Origin: Oceanobacillus caeni
GTDB lineage: Bacteria > Bacillota > Bacilli > Bacillales > Amphibacillaceae
Length of the DNA stretch: 36,809 nt
Assembly (NCBI RefSeq): GCF_019037185.1
Contig: NZ_JAHHXM010000030.1
Location: 1-36,809, forward strand
Reading direction: 5' to 3'
This document shows positions 1 through 8,200 of this stretch, in pieces. Position 1 is the stretch's first letter. Each line of letters opens with the position of its first letter. Position numbers and translations under genes: made by a program. The notes beneath the pieces are model-generated. The model saw nothing but the letters and a program-made list of their open reading frames with translations. It did no database searches and had not been told where the DNA came from.

Positions 1-3
1 TAA

Positions 4-77
4 TGGAGCGGGTGATGGGAATCGAACCCACGACATCAGCTTGGAAGGCTGAGGTTATACCATTTAACTACACCCGC
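4..77 (-). tRNA. tRNA-Gly(TCC)
   Basis: Cloverleaf on the minus strand with acceptor GCGGGTG paired to CACCCGC, anticodon loop CTTCCAA (anticodon TCC), U73 and an encoded CCA. It is the last gene of the cluster inside the window. Its 5' half is duplicated at 203-237. Confidence 0.95.
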
Positions 78-202
78 AAAATTTAATTAAATTTGTACTT
101 TAGATTCAATCCCGACCAACATGCCTCTCCATCTACAAGCCTATTCAAAGAAGTCAATGCTTCGAGGTAACTCGTAGATTATTCGGTAGAAGTGTCGCTC
201 GT

Positions 203-237
203 GGCTGAGGTTATACCATTTAACTACACCCACAAAA
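203..237 (-). pseudogene. Duplicated 5' half of tRNA-Gly (tRNA fragment)
   Basis: Positions 203-237 match 47-81 at 34 of 35 bases with a constant offset of 156. The copy covers the 5' acceptor strand, D arm and 5' side of the anticodon stem of tRNA-Gly(TCC), then stops at the anticodon loop. No 3' half follows, so it cannot fold as a tRNA. The 121 bases between the copies (82-202) hold no gene that I can see. This could be a relic of an insertion at the tRNA or of unequal recombination. Confidence 0.8.
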
Positions 238-261
238 CTATAAAAGATATATTAATAGAAA

Positions 262-338
262 TGGTGGACCCTGCAGGACTCGAACCTGCGACCGATCGGT
301 TATGAGCCGATAGCTCTAACCAACTGAGCTAAGGGTCC
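262..338 (-). tRNA. tRNA-Ile2(CAT, k2C-modified type)
   Basis: Anticodon loop CTCATAA (CAT), acceptor GGACCCT paired to AGGGTCC, A73, CCA encoded. The body resembles the Bacillus minor isoleucine tRNA (5' GGACC start, GCTCATAACC anticodon arm) rather than elongator or initiator Met. It is expected to be modified by TilS to read AUA. Confidence 0.85.
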
Positions 339-348
339 TTAATATGAA

Positions 349-422
349 TAGCGGCGGAGGGGATCGAACCCACGACCTCACGGGTATGAACCGTACGCTC
401 TCGCCAGCTGAGCTACGCCGCC
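349..422 (-). tRNA. tRNA-Met(CAT), elongator
   Basis: Acceptor GGCGGCG, anticodon loop TTCATAC (CAT), a G1-U72 pair as I recall for Bacillus elongator Met, A73 and no encoded CCA. Confidence 0.9.
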
Positions 423-432
423 ATATTAAAGA

Positions 433-505
433 TGGAGCCTAGCGGGATCGAACCGCTGACCTCCTGCGTGCAAAGCAGGCGCTCTCCCAGCTGAGCTAAG
501 GCCCC
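433..505 (-). tRNA. tRNA-Ala(TGC)
   Basis: Acceptor GGGGCCT, anticodon loop TTTGCAC (TGC), G3-U70 identity pair, A73, no encoded CCA. Confidence 0.95.
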
Positions 506-520
506 AAAACATATATTTAG

Positions 521-597
521 TGGTCGGGAAGACAGGATTCGAACCTGCGACCCCATGGTCCCAAACCATGTGCTCTACCAAGCTGAGCTACTTCCCG
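521..597 (-). tRNA. tRNA-Pro(TGG)
   Basis: Acceptor CGGGAAG paired to CTTCCCG, anticodon loop TTTGGGA (TGG), A73, CCA encoded. Confidence 0.95.
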
Positions 598-603
598 AAT
601 AAG

Positions 604-675
604 CTGGGCTACTAGGATTCGAACCTAGGATACACGGGATCAAAACCCGATGCCTTACCGCTTGGCTATAGCCCA
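604..675 (-). tRNA. tRNA-Gln(TTG)
   Basis: Acceptor TGGGCTA paired to TAGCCCA (U1-A72, typical of Gln), anticodon loop TTTTGAT (TTG), G73, no encoded CCA. Confidence 0.95.
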
Positions 676-699
676 ATCATTAAAATTATATTAAAATTA

Positions 700-776
700 T
701 GGGGCGACCGGTGGGAATTGAACCCACGAGTGCCGGAGCCACAATCCGGTGCGTTAACCCCTTCGCCACGACCGCC
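700..776 (-). tRNA. tRNA-His(GTG)
   Basis: Anticodon loop TTGTGGC (GTG). The extra G-1 opposite C73 that marks histidine tRNA is present at position 776. CCA is encoded at 700-702. Confidence 0.95.
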
Positions 777-785
777 ATTAGAATA

Positions 786-859
786 TGGCAGGGGTAGTAG
801 GAATCGAACCCACATTGACGGTTTTGGAGACCGTAGTTTTACCATTAAACTATACCCCT
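786..859 (-). tRNA. tRNA-Trp(CCA)
   Basis: Acceptor AGGGGTA paired to TACCCCT, anticodon loop CTCCAAA (CCA), G73, CCA encoded. Confidence 0.95.
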
Positions 860-876
860 TTAATATTCATTTGAGA

Positions 877-949
<73 letters not shown>

Positions 950-961
950 ATTTCTTATAAG

Positions 962-1054
962 TGGAGGAGGTAGAGGGATTCGAACCCCCGCGCGGTTTGA
1001 CCCGCCTGTCGGTTTTCAAGACCGATCCCTTCAGCCAGACTTGGGTATACCTCC
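962..1054 (-). tRNA. tRNA-Ser(TGA)
   Basis: Type II tRNA with a long variable arm, acceptor GGAGGTA paired to TACCTCC and anticodon loop CTTGAAA (TGA). The discriminator base is U73, whereas the other serine tRNA of this cluster has G73. CCA is encoded. Confidence 0.95.
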
Positions 1055-1070
1055 AATATAAATTTATAAA

Positions 1071-1147
1071 TGGCGGTCCGGACGGGACTCGAACCCGCGA
1101 CCTCCTGCGTGACAGGCAGGCATTCTAACCAACTGAACTACCGGACC
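1071..1147 (-). tRNA. tRNA-Asp(GTC)
   Basis: Acceptor GGTCCGG paired to CCGGACC, anticodon loop CTGTCAC (GTC), G73, CCA encoded. Confidence 0.95.
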
Positions 1148-1221
1148 ATTCCTGAAATTTAAAAACTAACCGTATTACTATTTTCATAACTAAGTTTTTT
1201 CATAAAAATATAAATAAACTT

Positions 1222-1299
<78 letters not shown>

Positions 1300-1329
1300 A
1301 TGTGAATAAATATTGAATTTAGATGTTAA

Positions 1330-1405
1330 TGGTGGAGGATACAGGGCTCGAACCTGTGACCCCCTGCTTGTAAGGCAGGTGCTCTCCCAGCTGAGCTAAT
1401 CCTCC
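1330..1405 (-). tRNA. tRNA-Val(TAC)
   Basis: Acceptor GGAGGAT paired to ATCCTCC, anticodon loop CTTACAA (TAC), A73, CCA encoded. Confidence 0.95.
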
Positions 1406-1479
1406 GAAGCACAGGATGTGCTAATGCATGAGTTACGATGGGACGTCACGAACTTAACATGTCTTTTTTAATAAAATAG

Positions 1480-1551
1480 TGACCCGTACGGGATTCGAAC
1501 CCGTGTTACCGCCGTGAAAGGGCGGTGTCTTAACCGCTTGACCAACGGGCC
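1480..1551 (-). tRNA. tRNA-Glu(TTC)
   Basis: Acceptor GGCCCGT, anticodon loop CTTTCAC (TTC), A73, no encoded CCA. It is separated from tRNA-Val by a 74-nt spacer. Confidence 0.95.
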
Positions 1552-1561
1552 ATAGGAACTA

Positions 1562-1652
1562 TGGCGGAGAAGGAGGGATTTGAACCCTCGCGCCGCTATC
1601 GCGACCTACACCCTTAGCAGGGGCGCCTCTTCAGCCTCTTGAGTACTTCTCC
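1562..1652 (-). tRNA. tRNA-Ser(GCT)
   Basis: Type II tRNA with a long variable arm, acceptor GGAGAAG paired to CTTCTCC, anticodon loop CTGCTAA (GCT), G73, CCA encoded. Confidence 0.95.
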
Positions 1653-1656
1653 GTAA

Positions 1657-1731
1657 TGGCTCCACAGGTAGGATTCGAACCTACGACCGATCGGTTAACA
1701 GCCGATTGCTCTACCACTGAGCTACTGTGGA
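1657..1731 (-). tRNA. tRNA-Asn(GTT), first gene of the cluster
   Basis: Acceptor TCCACAG paired to CTGTGGA, anticodon loop CTGTTAA (GTT), G73, CCA encoded. The order Asn-Ser-Glu-Val-fMet-Asp matches the start of Bacillus tRNA operons. Confidence 0.95.
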
Positions 1732-1790
1732 ATAATTAGACTGTAATCTTTCATGAATCATCACTAGAAAACCAAATGTGACATTTATAA

Positions 1791-1819
1791 ACATTAGCAT
1801 AAACAGATTTAACAGTCAA
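1791..1819 (-). promoter_or_regulatory. Sigma-A promoter of the tRNA operon
   Basis: On the minus strand, -35 TTGACT (1814-1819), a 17-nt spacer and -10 TAATGT (1791-1796) with an extended TG one base upstream. It lies about 60 nt before tRNA-Asn. No rRNA gene lies upstream, so this is a stand-alone tRNA operon. Confidence 0.75.
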
Positions 1820-1978
1820 CACTTTTTATTATTATATTTTCGTTTAGCTTATGTAAAGTTTTTTTCAACAGCAAAATCTATGATAAAACGACTTTTGAAA
1901 TAAGTCAATACATTTCATTAAAAAATGTAAAAATATTTAAATATCCTATGATTACCCTTTAAACTTTCGACCTGAGAA

Positions 1979-2299
1979 TCATGTTTTATCCTCCCTATCC
2001 CTTCTGGCTATTTTCCGCAGTAAACGAAGTAGATATGGAGTGTCCCGAAGAATAAATAAACTAATTTCTCCTCCCTTGGTTTTATATAACGGATTCGTTG
2101 TTACTAATTGTAATAAAAATAAATGATGTAAATTTTCTTTTGTACCCCGATATACAGTAACACCTTCTATATTCGTATTTCGAATTAATTCCCACATCAA
2201 ATGTTTTTCCTTTATGTTTAGCTTTGTTAGTCGATAATAGGTTTCTTTTTCTCTATTAGGAATTGATTGGAGAATATGTTCTTTATCTGATGTCCCCAT
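1979..2299 (-). CDS. Uncharacterised 106-residue protein
   Basis: I do not recognise this protein. The chosen ATG (2299) lies 7 nt after an AGGGGTG ribosome binding site; an in-frame ATG 33 nt upstream has no such site. The product is small and basic at the C-terminus (RLLRKIARRDREDK). It is mixed helix/strand in character with no signal peptide, membrane segment or cysteine motif. The middle (KHLMWELIRNTNIEGVTV) could be a small winged-helix or alpha/beta fold, but nothing decisive supports that. It lies between the tRNA promoter and the TPR protein on the same strand, with a hairpin upstream separating it from its neighbour. Confidence 0.6.
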   Translation of the reverse strand: MGTSDKEHILQSIPNREKETYYRLTKLNIKEKHLMWELIRNTNIEGVTVYRGTKENLHHLFLLQLVTTNPLYKTKGGEISLFILRDTPYLLRLLRKIARRDREDKT

Positions 2300-2373
2300 A
2301 CACGCACCCCTATTAACCGTTTCGCTAGGCATTTATTTATGCTTTAATTGTAACATAGGTAAAGACACATTAG

Positions 2374-2417
2374 AAAACGAACACATCTGCTCGTCATTTA
2401 GCGAATGTGTTCGTTTT
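2374..2417 (-). terminator. Hairpin terminator after the TPR protein gene
   Basis: A perfect 13-bp inverted repeat (AAAACGAACACAT at 2374-2386, complement at 2405-2417) with an 18-nt loop starts 11 nt after the stop codon. The descending arm ends in TTTT on the minus strand, with no long T tract after it. Confidence 0.6.
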
Positions 2418-2427
2418 GCTCATTCTA

Positions 2428-4977
2428 TTAATATCCATGTACTGGTTCAATAACCCCGTACAAAATATGAAATTGACGAACGTTGAAATCAAACATTGCA
2501 ATTGGATCTCGATAAATTTCTGGATTATTGCTCATTTCATATAATAATTGTTTTTCTTCAGTCAGGTCCTTTTCCACTTCTTTTAAAACTGCCTCCAAAC
2601 TATTAAAGGCGTTGTTAAAAAACATTTCTACGTCACGTTGGATGGATTTTTCAAAAAGATCAACTTGTAACATAAACCGATCCGTTATCGACTTGGCTAT
2701 GTCACTATAATCTTTCGTTTCTATAAATTCCCTATATTTCTTAAAAATGAGATGTTTATTTTTTTGTGGAATGGATCCAAAAACTTTTCCTGCCCCTTTT
2801 ATTAAAAACTGTGAAGAGCCTGACCGCATGATTATATTGGCTTCTTCCAATTGTATATTTCCGTGGCAAATTCGGTCTACATCACGAGCCCAGTCATCTA
2901 GTACACGTAAATCGCAATCAAATACTACTTTCTCTTTCCCAAACATTTGATTAAAATTAGTCCTTATTTCATCTAAACTGCTTTTCGAATCCTTAAGCTC
3001 CCTTTCACTCTCTTTAATCCATTCATCCATTGCTAAATGAAACACTTGGAGAATATCTTCATTCACATAATCATTTACCCTTCGATTCATTTCCTCATTC
3101 AATTTTACATGAATTTGTTCAAAGTCACTATCTTTTGAAACTAAATCCGCACATCCCCTTAATATTTCAGAAACTCCTTTTAACATATTTTCTCTTATTT
3201 CATGTTTGATAAAACGATAATTATTTTTTAATATATCTATCTTTTCATTTTGCAATTCATTCAATTGGCGAATCGCTTCATATAAATTATCCACCATTTC
3301 TTCGTTTCTCCCAATTGTATCTAGAAAGTTATCCTCTAATTCCTTCTGTTTATCTAATAAAAATCGAAGAAACCTTTTCAGAAACGACAATGTTTTAGTT
3401 GCCCTTTCTTCTTCTACCCTTAAATCTTGTAATTTTATAGATGACATAATTTCCGCCCATTGATCATTGTTTTTTTGAGGGAGACTCACAACACTAGAAT
3501 TTGAAAACTTTATTTTTATCTTTTGTGTTAAATCCGCGTCTTTGAATTCATTATTTATTAAAAATTGAAAATTGATTTCTGGCACTTGTTTTCGTATATG
3601 CATAGCCTCATCAATATCCGTTTCATTTTCGACAATGTATATTGCAAAATCGGCTAAGGATTGTTCTAAAAGACCAGCTGATTCCAATATATTTATCTCA
3701 TTATTTTTCAACATGGACATTTGACAAAGAATAAGTCCATTATTCGTTTTCTTTGTTTCTATTGGCGGTAACGAACTAGATGTTTTGTTTAATTTCCATT
3801 TACTTAGTAAAGACGATTTATTTCCACCTAAAAGAACAAAATAATGTTGTAAATCCAATTGTCGCTTCATTTTCTCCGTTAAGTGTGAATCTAAAACAAT
3901 CCCCTTTTCTTTTGCCCATCTAACCATTAATTCGAATAGTTTCACTGCTTTATATAAGATTTGGGTTGAATCGGCAGAATGATGGAGCAATAAATTCTTA
4001 GCCTTTTCAACGCCCATTCTATCCATATGAAAAGGATACATTTCATCCCATGCTATTACAGCTGATGCAGCAAGCTTTGCATCCTCACCTTTAGCAATTC
4101 GAAACCAAGTAAGGATTAAGCTAGGAACGATTTCAGATATTTCTTTAACGGTATAGTCACCACTCGTTATATCTGTAATTGTTTCTTTATAAAGGTTTGG
4201 TAAATGCCTCCACTCATATTCCACTCCCGGATCAATGTTTGGAGATAGTTTACTCATTTCAAGCAGCCATGATAAATATTGCTTTGTTTGTTTATAATGC
4301 GTCCAAAGCGCAACAACCAACTGTTCATAGCACTCTTTATCAACCGTATAAACTTCAGCTAATATAGGATGAAAATAATTTGGTTCCTTATCCTTTACGA
4401 GCCCTTTTTCCACGTAAGTCTTCAATACACGAAACCAATGTAGAGACTTTGTACGAATGGCTTCTTTTTCTGCTAGATATAACGCATCCTGCCAACTTTC
4501 CTCTTTCTCATAAAATGCTCTTGCTCTTTTGGTTACTCCTGGATAATCAGGATCTGTATCCAAGGCCTTTCGAATCGTATTTTTTGCCTCAAGCAGCCGA
4601 CCGCGTCTGATGTAAAGGAGAAACAATTGCAATAAAATTTCCATTTTTAATACCTCGGAGTCGGTTTGAATATCCTTATAATATTCTTCTGCAATAGCTA
4701 AAAAATCTAATTGCAAATGAGCATCGGCTATATTTTTTTGAGCCCAAGGAAGTAACTCACCAGACACGTTCTCCCACTTGAAAATCGCTGCCTCATAATC
4801 CTTGTTTAAATAATATACTTCCCCTTGAGCAAAGCGGATTTCCGATAAATCAAAAACTTCCTTTTGCCTTTCCGCGACATATTTTTCCCCTAAAATTAGT
4901 AATGCTTGTTTTTCATCATTTTCCTGCATATAAGTTTGGTAGTAGGATTTCGTCTTTAATTGATGATCGAATGACAT
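2428..4977 (-). CDS. TPR protein with an apparently inactive dynamin-like GTPase domain
   Basis: Residues 1-300 (numbering from the upstream ATG at 4983) are helical and TPR-like, with alternating AEEYY, LEAKNTIRKALDTDP and similar pairs. Residues 380-480 have the order of a dynamin-type G domain but with eroded motifs: a P-loop-like LLGGNKSSLL at 384-393 lacking the GxxxxGKS spacing, NILESAGL at 431-438 where DTPG would be, and FQFLINNE at 473-479 where NKxD would be. Residues 510-850 are long charged helices and coiled coil, as in dynamin stalk regions. This alignment by eye is inference. No membrane segment is obvious. Of two near ATGs, 4977 has the better-spaced GAGGG site. It lies downstream of the SWIM-SNF2 helicase and YpzI-like genes but behind a terminator. 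The function is unknown. Confidence 0.8.
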   Translation of the reverse strand: MSFDHQLKTKSYYQTYMQENDEKQALLILGEKYVAERQKEVFDLSEIRFAQGEVYYLNKDYEAAIFKWENVSGELLPWAQKNIADAHLQLDFLAIAEEYYKDIQTDSEVLKMEILLQLFLLYIRRGRLLEAKNTIRKALDTDPDYPGVTKRARAFYEKEESWQDALYLAEKEAIRTKSLHWFRVLKTYVEKGLVKDKEPNYFHPILAEVYTVDKECYEQLVVALWTHYKQTKQYLSWLLEMSKLSPNIDPGVEYEWRHLPNLYKETITDITSGDYTVKEISEIVPSLILTWFRIAKGEDAKLAASAVIAWDEMYPFHMDRMGVEKAKNLLLHHSADSTQILYKAVKLFELMVRWAKEKGIVLDSHLTEKMKRQLDLQHYFVLLGGNKSSLLSKWKLNKTSSSLPPIETKKTNNGLILCQMSMLKNNEINILESAGLLEQSLADFAIYIVENETDIDEAMHIRKQVPEINFQFLINNEFKDADLTQKIKIKFSNSSVVSLPQKNNDQWAEIMSSIKLQDLRVEEERATKTLSFLKRFLRFLLDKQKELEDNFLDTIGRNEEMVDNLYEAIRQLNELQNEKIDILKNNYRFIKHEIRENMLKGVSEILRGCADLVSKDSDFEQIHVKLNEEMNRRVNDYVNEDILQVFHLAMDEWIKESERELKDSKSSLDEIRTNFNQMFGKEKVVFDCDLRVLDDWARDVDRICHGNIQLEEANIIMRSGSSQFLIKGAGKVFGSIPQKNKHLIFKKYREFIETKDYSDIAKSITDRFMLQVDLFEKSIQRDVEMFFNNAFNSLEAVLKEVEKDLTEEKQLLYEMSNNPEIYRDPIAMFDFNVRQFHILYGVIEPVHGY

Positions 4978-5060
4978 CTTCATCCCTCGCTATATCGATA
5001 TAATTGAAACGTATAAACTCCTTTTCCATATGTATTCAGTGAAACTAAAATTATGAATAG

Positions 5061-5092
5061 AAAAAAGTCTCCCATGTGTTCATGAGAGACTT
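5061..5092 (-). terminator. Intrinsic terminator after the YpzI-like gene
   Basis: A 12-bp stem with one mismatch (5065-5076 with 5081-5092), a 4-nt loop and a run of six T on the minus strand. Confidence 0.85.
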
Positions 5093-5099
5093 ACCCTTT

Positions 5100-5240
5100 T
5101 TACTTATGCCCATCATTTAATCTTCTTGCTTCTTCAGGACTAGACATTTTTGTTGCACCTTTATAACGAAGTCCCACATCACGGTCCGATTCTACTCTAC
5201 CGCTTTGCTTTAGCTTTTTTTCTTGACGATCTCTACCCAT
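5100..5240 (-). CDS. Small 46-residue YpzI-like protein
   Basis: The start is ATG at 5240 after a strong AGGAGGTG site, ending TAA at 5100-5102. The product begins MGRDRQEKKLKQSGRVESDR and is very hydrophilic. The GRVESDRD motif is, to my recollection, the hallmark of the uncharacterised Bacillus YpzI family; I could not check this. It lies 49 nt after the helicase stop on the same strand and is closed by its own terminator. Such short, charged Bacillus proteins are often expressed in sporulation, but nothing in the sequence proves that here. Confidence 0.8.
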   Translation of the reverse strand: MGRDRQEKKLKQSGRVESDRDVGLRYKGATKMSSPEEARRLNDGHK

Positions 5241-5254
5241 ATGAACAACACCTC

Positions 5255-5270
5255 CTCATGTTAACATGAG
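5255..5270. repeat. Perfect 16-bp palindrome between helicase and YpzI-like genes
   Basis: The sequence CTCATGTTAACATGAG is self-complementary. It ends next to the ribosome binding site of the YpzI-like gene and is flanked by six T on the plus strand. With no gene ending on the plus strand here, it may be a dimeric-protein site or a hairpin affecting the downstream ribosome binding site. Confidence 0.4.
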
Positions 5271-5289
5271 TTTTTTAAGGATAATTTAT

Positions 5290-8200
5290 TCATATTTTCA
5301 GTAAGTCACGAATATCTTCATCGGTTAAAGTTTGCAACATACGATCTTCTGGATCAATTACTTCTTCGATCAAATGACGCTTTCTTTCCTGTAGGTCGTT
5401 CATCTTTTCTTCAATGGTTCCTTTGGCTATTATTTTCAAGACTTGAACCGTATGCTGTTGACCCATACGATGTGCTCGGTCAGCAGCTTGTTCCTCTACA
5501 GCAGGATTCCACCAACTATCATAAAAAATAACCGTATCCGCACCTGTTAAATTTAATCCCGTTCCACCCGCTTTTAACGAAATTAGAAAAAAGTCTCGCT
5601 CCCCCTTGTTAAAATGATTACATAAGTCTACTCTTTCGCTTGAGGGAGTGTGACCATCTAAGTAAAAATAAGGAATTTCTTGAGTAACGAACTCTTTACC
5701 AATAAGCTCTAACATCTTTGTATATTGAGAAAAAATTAAAACCCTTCTTCCAGATTGTTTTGCATCTGCTACAATTTCCATAAGCAGATCAAATTTAGCA
5801 GAATTCCCCTCATATCTATGAACAAATAATCCTGGATGACAGCAAATTTGCCGTAATCTAGTAATTCCAGCAAGAATTTTAATCCTATTTTTTCGAATCG
5901 TATCTTTATCTAAATGCTTAAATGTATCATGTCGTAATTTTGCTAAATATGCTGCATATAATGATTTTTGTTCCGGGTATAACTCACAAAACTGTACAGA
6001 TTCCTTTTTCTCAGGTAATTCGTCTAACACATCTTCTTTTACCCTTCGTAACATAAATGGTCGAATCCTTCTTGCTATCTGTTTTGTTGTTAATTTACTA
6101 TAATCCTTTAACCCTAAAAACAAATCCGGAAAAACAACATGAAAAATCGCCCACAGTTCCTCAAGTGCATTCTCCATTGGGGTTCCTGTTAATGCAAAAC
6201 GATGGTCAGCTTCTAGTTTTTTTACAGAACGAGCGGTTTGTGTTAGGGGATTTTTAAACATTTGTGCTTCATCAAAAAAGATGGTATGGAACTTTTCCTT
6301 CTCATACATTCGGATATCACTACGCAATAATGGATAACTCGTTATGAGGACATCTACTTGATCTCTTTTATGAAAAATTTCCATTCGATCTGATTTCTTT
6401 CCATCAACGACAATTGCTTCTAGTTCGAGGGAAAACTTCATTATTTCAGAAAGCCAGTTATACGTAACAGAGGATGGACAAACAATTAGTACAGGAAACT
6501 TCCTTTTTCGAATGTCCGGGAGTTCCGATAAAATGTATGCAATGCTTTGTACCGTTTTTCCAAGTCCCATATCATCAGCCAAAATACCACCAAAACCGAA
6601 ATTCGCCATCGTTTTCATCCACTTAAATCCTTGTTTCTGATAGTTTCTCAATGTTCCTGCGAGATTCTCTGGCACGTTATATTCATTTAGATCCGGATTA
6701 CTAATTCTCTGTAAAAAATCACGAAACGAGTCTTCGTAGGAAAAGGTATCATCACTTTCTACCGTATCTAAAAGTCGCAAACCTTGAACGATTGGAACGT
6801 CAAGTCCTTTTTCTAATTGATCATCATCTTGAATCGGAGCTTGCCGTAAAAAGCGTTGGATTTCCTCCATTTCCTTCGTTTCTAAAGAAAACAAGGTACC
6901 GTCTTTTAATCGGTAGTATTTTCGTTTGTCTTCCAATGCTTCTAATACATCTTTTATTTCACTCTGTGGAATTCCATCCATATCAAAAGTAAAATGAAGC
7001 CAATTCGTCCTTTCTTTACGATGTTTAACTTTAATTTTTGGCTTCCAGTTTTTACGAAAAATTCGATTTCTTACTGCTGTAGTTGCATAAACTTGGGTTA
7101 GTTTTTGTAATTTCGGTAATACATGGTACAAAAATTGATATTCTAATTCTTCATTATGAAGATAATATCCGCTCTCTGTTTGATTTAATCGGCCTTCCTC
7201 TTCCAGGAGCTGAAGTATTTCTTGTTCTTTCTCCGTGTCCCTTATAATGACCGTACCAATTTGCTTCTCATGTTTCTCTAATGGATTAATGACAACATGA
7301 TTATAATGAAATTCTAACCCCACCAATAATCGTTTTTTTAAACGATCTAAATACAATTTTGCTTTTAGTGGATTCTTTTCAATGTGGTCTGTAATGGACC
7401 CAGATAAGTGAACTTCACCTAATTTCCTTAAAACAGGAACCAACTTTTCCATATAGTATGAGATTTTGTTAGGGCCAATGAGGATTTTATCCGTATTAGA
7501 GTACTCTAGCATTCTCTCAAGCTCTGCCAACCGTTCCATATCTATGGAATTTATTCGAATAACCCTTCCTTGATATAAAACCGTATTATATTTTGTCATG
7601 AGTTTCACTTTCTGTAACCCACTGATTTTTAAGGAAAATCCATTTACTTCATCACCAAATTCAAATACGAGTGGAGGCAATTCATCAGATTGATGTAACC
7701 CAAGAAAATGTTGCTGATTGTATTCCAATGTGACATGATTCAAACTATCCAATAGTGGGACAAGGGTATCCCATAAGGAGACTGGAATGAAAATTTGGTG
7801 TTTGGGAAGATTACTCTCGTTATTACTCGGTAATGCACGCCGATATATTTTTTCGTCATCCATCACCCGAATGAGATGTTGCAAAATCATGTCCGAATCT
7901 TTATCAAAACAATATTTTGTCGGATTGTAAGTAAATTGTTGTGAAACGAAATAGGACTCCCCTCTTTTCATTTTGTCCAGAAATTCACGAATATCTTTAA
8001 TTTTTGTAGATTCAATGGAAATCTCCATTGCGAACATGTCATAATTAAGATCTCCTCGAACAGCTTTACAAAAAAACGTCGGGAAGATTTCAATTCTATT
8101 TTCAAAATAGTTCTGAGTACCACTCTTCATTTTTGGATTATCTTGAAATATTTTTATTATTTCATCTGAAATGTCTGACTGTATTTCATTCTTTTGCGAT

